Assembly (NCBI GenBank): GCA_022009795.1
Contig: CP091724.1
Coordinates: 124,001-188,000, forward strand
Direction of reading: 5' to 3'
DNA from: Anaerotruncus sp.
GTDB lineage: Bacteria > Bacillota > Clostridia > Oscillospirales > Acutalibacteraceae
Length of the DNA: 64,000 bases
Below are positions 60,656 to 64,000 of the stretch, one piece after another. Made by a program: the position numbers and the translations under genes. The notes beneath the pieces were generated by a model. It was not told the DNA's origin, did no database searches, and saw only the letters and a list, made by a program, of their open reading frames with translations. Numbering within the stretch: the first letter of the stretch is position 1; each line of letters starts with the position of its first letter.

Positions 60656-62520
60656 GTGCGCCCAGCTAAGGGTGTGTAGTCAAGCCGGTGGGAATCCGGT
60701 TTATCCAAGGTTTAGCCAACCAGATAATAGCGAGTCTTGGGATGATGTCGGTAACGGCATCTGACAAGCGTAGACAGCAAGAAAGCAGGGTTGAATAGTG
60801 ATTGAGCTTCGAAACGTTAACTTCAGTCGGTCGACGTCTTAACTGGTGCGGAAGACAATATCATGTAATACGATATGGCGAGTATTATGTGGCACTGCGG
60901 AGTCAGAGAACCAATCATGTTTACATCGTGAATACACATCAACTGGGGAGAACCTGCCGTTTCTCGAAAAAGAGTATGAAGTCACAACTGAAAACGGAGG
61001 ATTTCAAATGAATGGCAGGTAGTCGGACAATCTCATAGTACTGTAGAAATCGGGTAATGCCGATGGAGGGAAGGGGATTGCATAGTAAAGGTCTTACTGA
61101 GGACACATTATCCGTACTCAGGGACGGAGGAAATAATGGAAACGAAATTAGTAAGAATAGCTGAAATATCAGCAACAACAAAACATCCTATATTTACATC
61201 AGTGTACCATTTGATAAATGAAGATATGTTAAAGCAATGTCATAAGGAATTAGATGGGAGCAAAGCAGTCGGAATCGACAAGGTAACCAAAGATGAGTAT
61301 GGGAAGAACCTTGACAGAAATATCAAGGATTTAGTACAAAGGCTAAAAAACAAATCCTTTAAGCCACTTCCATCGCTGAGGGTATACATTCCTAAAGCAA
61401 ATGGAAAGAAAAGACCATTAGGGATAGCTTCTTATGAAGATAAGATTGTACAAATGGCAGTGAAGAAAATATTGGGTGCTATTTATGAGCCAAGATTCCT
61501 AAACTGTATGTATGGATTCAGACCGAACAGAGGTTGTCACGAAGCGATAAAAGAGGTATATCAACGGATAAGTTATGGGAAAATCAGCTATATCGTAGAT
61601 GCTGACATCAAAGGGTTCTTTGACCATATCGACCATGAGTGGATGATGAAGTTTCTCGAATGGAACATACAGGATAAGAACTTACTGTGGCTGATACGTA
61701 AATATCTTAAAGCAGGAATAATGGAACAAGGTAAATTTGAACCAACAGAGGAAGGTTCGGCACAAGGCTCAGTAATGAGTCCGATGCTTGCGAATATATA
61801 CATGCATCATGTGCTGACGTTGTGGTTCAAACTTGTAGTGAAGAAGGAAATGCAGGGAGAGTGTTTTCTTGTCAACTTTGCGGATGATTTTGTTGCAGGA
61901 TTTCAATATAAGTCAGAAGCTGAAAGATACTATAAAGAGTTAAAAGAACGAATGGAAAAGTTTGGTCTGGAACTTGAGAGTAGTAAAAGCAGACTGATTG
62001 AATTTGGAAGATTTGCAGAGCAGAATCGCAGGGCAAGAGGAGAACATAAACCGGAAACATTTGATTTTTGGGATTTACTTTCTACTGTAGCAAAAACCGA
62101 AAAGGAGGTTTCGTACCAAAAGTACAGACTTCAAGAAAGAAGTTTGAGCAAAAGGTCAGAGCCTATAAGAATTGGATTTATGATAATCGGAATCGACCGA
62201 TGCGAGAGATAATCAAGGAATTAAATGTGAAGCTAATCGGACACTATCGGTACTATGGTGTTACATGGAATTTCCGAAAGATAACAACATTTTTGCATAG
62301 AGTTCAGCAGTTTCTGTTTAAAGCTATGAATCGGAGAGGTTGTAGACGGGCATACACATGGAATGGATTTGTGGAAATGCTCAAGTATTATCCATTAGCA
62401 AAGCCTAAAACGTACTATTGCTTATATTAAAGTGAATGTTACTATGAGGAGCCGTATGCGGGAAAGCCGCACGTACGGATCTGTGAGGGGCTAAGATTGA
62501 GAGGTCTTAGTCTACTCGAC
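60656..62520 (+). mobile_element. Group II intron with internal reverse transcriptase
   Basis: The 5' end GTGCGCCCAG is the canonical start of many bacterial group II introns. The ribozyme domains I-III span about 60656-61130, the maturase lies in domain IV, and domain V is at 62449-62482 (GAGCCGTATGCGGGAAAGCC then GCACGTACGG). Domain VI follows, with stem CTAAGATTGAGAGGTCTTAG. The 3' end is CTAC (62515) or CTCGAC (62520). It is inserted in the spacer behind DUF3795, in the same orientation. Confidence 0.9.
61136..62430 (+). CDS. ltrA: Group II intron reverse transcriptase/maturase, one frameshift
   Basis: About 431 residues. Reverse transcriptase domains RT0-RT7 include RVYIPKANGKKRPLGIASYE, FLNCMYGFRPNRGCHEAIKE, DADIKGFFDHIDHEW, GSAQGSVMSPMLANIYMHH and the catalytic LVNFADDFVAGFQ (F replaces the usual Y of YADD). 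The maturase X domain follows (LNVKLIGHYRYYGVTWNF); no HNH endonuclease domain is present, as in the shorter intron classes. A run of T at 62064-62068 lacks one base and breaks the frame within FDFLGFTFYC. GGAGG before ATG 61136. Confidence 0.93.
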
Positions 62521-62602
62521 TGTCAACTTGCCCTTTGAGAAAAAATCCTTTTCTCAAAAGGTTGTGCGATACTGAATGTTATGTTAAGATAACAAGTTTA
62601 GC

Positions 62603-62635
62603 GAGTGGGCAATTCCAATCGGAGTTGCCCATTTT
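62603..62635 (+). terminator. Terminator-like hairpin, copy 2 of the repeat
   Basis: TGGGCAATTCC / GGAGTTGCCCA followed by TTTT; 31 of 33 bases match copy 1 at 59536. Confidence 0.75.
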
Positions 62636-62682
62636 CTAAAATGAACGGAATACGAAGCTGAATTTTATGCGAGGTATATATT

Positions 62683-63085
62683 ATGAAATATTTATTGATG
62701 GTGGGAATGGCACTTGTAATATTTGGGATTTGCTTTTTTTGGTTACTTTTCGTAAAGAAAAAGCAAAAAAAGATATATAGTTGTTCAAGGAAAAAGTAAT
62801 CGAAGTCGTCAAAAAGTCTTGGGGTAGGGGGAAGGATTTACCTATACTCCTATCTTTGAATATCAATACAATAATAAAACATTTAGAGTTGAACACAGAA
62901 TTTCATCGTTTACACCTAATTGCACATATAAGGTTGATGATGTTGTGGAACTAAGAGTATATGAAGATAAGCCGGATAAAGCTATTGTTAACAGCAAGAA
63001 GAATTTGATAATGCCACTTGTTTCGGGTATAAGTTCCATAATTCTTGGCATTGTATTCGTTATTATATATGCTTTATTTAAGTAA
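62683..63085 (+). CDS. DUF3592-like small membrane protein, frameshifted
   Basis: About 134 residues with a membrane helix at each end (MALVIFGICFFWLLFV near residue 8; LVSGISSIILGIVFVIIYAL at the C-terminus) and a beta-rich middle (PYTPIFEYQYNNKTFRVEHR, KVDDVVELRVYEDKPDKAIV), the layout of DUF3592 proteins. Frames change at the A-run near 62773 and near 62795-62830. Function unknown. Confidence 0.72.
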
Positions 63086-63145
63086 TTCACAAATTCCGAT
63101 TTGTCAATGGATAGAAATATGAAATGAAAATGTGAGGATATTTAA

Positions 63146-63684
63146 TTGAATAATAGTGTTCAGTTGTTACCGCTTGAAGAAAGTGATAGAGAGCAATTTA
63201 TTGCAGATAATCAAGAAGCTTTTAATTATGGAGCAATGGAAGAGTTTGGACTTCGAGATAATCATTTTGAAGAAGATGGACAAATTATTTCACGAGAAAC
63301 GATAGAGCAGTCTATTGACAGTGGAGAAGCATATCGTATTGTTTCTGGCGGTAAAAAAGTTGGTGGTGTAGTGATTAAAATTGATGGCAGCAAAGGAGAT
63401 TTAGATTTGCTTTTTGTTTCACCGCATATTCACAGTAAAGGAATCGGTTATGCTGCTTGGTGTGAGATTGAAAAAATTCACCCGGAAGTCAAAGTTTGGG
63501 AAACAGTCACACCATATTTTGAGCAACGCAATATTCATTTTTTTATGTGAACAGGTGTGGATTTCACATTGTAGAGTTTTTTAATCAGTATCATCTTGAC
63601 CCCAGTGCCCCAGAAAAGAATATCAAGGAACTCGATGAGCAGTTTCCAGTTGGAATGTTCCGTTTTGAAAAAGTCATGGGGTAA
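63146..63684 (+). CDS. GNAT-family N-acetyltransferase, frameshifted
   Basis: About 179 residues. The start TTG 63146 has a GTGAGG site. The acetyl-CoA fold is shown by GGKKVGGVVIKIDGS, then LDLLFVSPHIHSKGIGYAAW and the C-terminal RCGFHIVEFF strand-helix. A run of seven T at 63538-63544 breaks the frame after EQRNIHF; the protein then ends VGMFRFEKVMG. Substrate unknown. Confidence 0.87.
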
Positions 63685-63706
63685 TTTGTTATTTGGAGAG
63701 AATGAA

Positions 63707-64000
63707 ATGACCAGAGAAAAAAATTAGAAAAAAATATTCAGAATAATTACAGTGCTAAACCGGATTATCCGTGGATAAAACATCCTGAGCATGAAGTGTT
63801 CCGTCATACAAGTAACAAGAAATGGTTTGCCCTTATTATGGAAATACCAAAAGACAAACTTGGATTGCAAACAAAAGATATTTTGAGCGTTGTTAATTTT
63901 AAATGTGACCCAATAATGATAGGCTCTTTCCTTAATAAGGAAGGTTACTTTCCTGCGTATCATATGAATAAAACAAGTTGGATAACAGTCGCACTTGATG
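63707..64000 (+). CDS. MmcQ/YjbR family protein (cut by window edge), frameshifted
   Basis: ATG 63707 follows GGAGAG. After a shift in the A-run near 63720 the protein reads PDYPWIKHPEHEVFRHTSNK, then KWFALIMEIPKDKLGL, DILSVVNFKCDPIMIGSF and YFPAYHMNKTSWITVALD, matching the YjbR fold (CyaY-like DNA-binding superfamily). The gene runs out of the window on the right. Function unknown. Confidence 0.85.

Noticed and set aside
60802..61011. 69-codon frame upstream of the maturase
   Set aside because: Falls in the ribozyme domains of the group II intron, which are structured RNA rather than protein coding.
1..64000. CRISPR array, prophage or rRNA operon
   Set aside because: No regularly spaced repeats, no cas, phage structural or integrase genes, and no rRNA sequence were seen on either strand.

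Overview
The window looks like chromosomal DNA from a strictly anaerobic, low-to-medium GC Clostridia (Bacillota), probably a gut Oscillospiraceae/Ruminococcaceae relative. The grounds are a PFOR, an anaerobic sulfatase-maturating radical SAM enzyme, a ctsR-mcsA-mcsB-clpC operon with CtsR boxes, a T-box leader, a yybP-ykoY-type leader, a ferredoxin:thioredoxin reductase subunit and several glycan-degrading enzymes. About two thirds of the genes are interrupted by one or more frameshifts. Nearly all of these fall in runs of A or T of five bases or more, while the coding signal continues in another frame. I read this as uncorrected long-read indel error, so broken genes are given as single loci spanning all fragments, and true starts and stops were restored by eye.

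Layout, left half. A partial serA (1-798) is followed by a DRE-TIM aldolase-like gene behind a consensus promoter. Then come a T-box controlled cstA, a MraY-like transferase, a GPH-family sugar symporter (minus strand), and a MerR regulator divergent from a dxs-type gene. A P-type cation ATPase (minus strand) lies behind a yybP-ykoY Mn2+ riboswitch candidate. After an HSL-type esterase comes the heat-shock operon ctsR-mcsA-mcsB-clpC (14.0-18.6 kb), then hisC, a small orphan gene, rmuC and a small XRE regulator. A sulfatase/anSME pair, a metallophosphoesterase, tRNA-Arg(CCG), a GH20 hexosaminidase and an M28 peptidase follow.

Layout, middle. From 30 kb there is an ECF sigma/anti-sigma pair, an acyltransferase, an orphan acidic protein, an aldose-1-epimerase-like protein, NAD synthase and a membrane-anchored protein. 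A long structured leader precedes an intact PFOR (37.8-41.4 kb). Signal peptidase I with an N-terminal zinc ribbon and a large glycosidase lie on the minus strand. Then follow iolG-iolD-iolE, a polar amino-acid ABC transporter, a ferredoxin:thioredoxin reductase/thioredoxin pair, an AI-2E family permease, and pheB-hom-lysC, greA, a DUF1508 protein and lysS with a C-terminal tRNA-binding domain.

Right end (about 59.4 kb onward). Base composition becomes clearly more AT-rich and the genes become small accessory ones: an EF-Tu domain-2-like protein, DUF3795, a DUF3592-like membrane protein, a GNAT acetyltransferase and MmcQ/YjbR. They are separated by related short palindromic spacers and two near-identical terminator-like repeats. 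A group II intron with its own reverse transcriptase/maturase is inserted just behind the DUF3795 stop codon. This block looks horizontally acquired and possibly cassette-like; it is the least explained part of the window.
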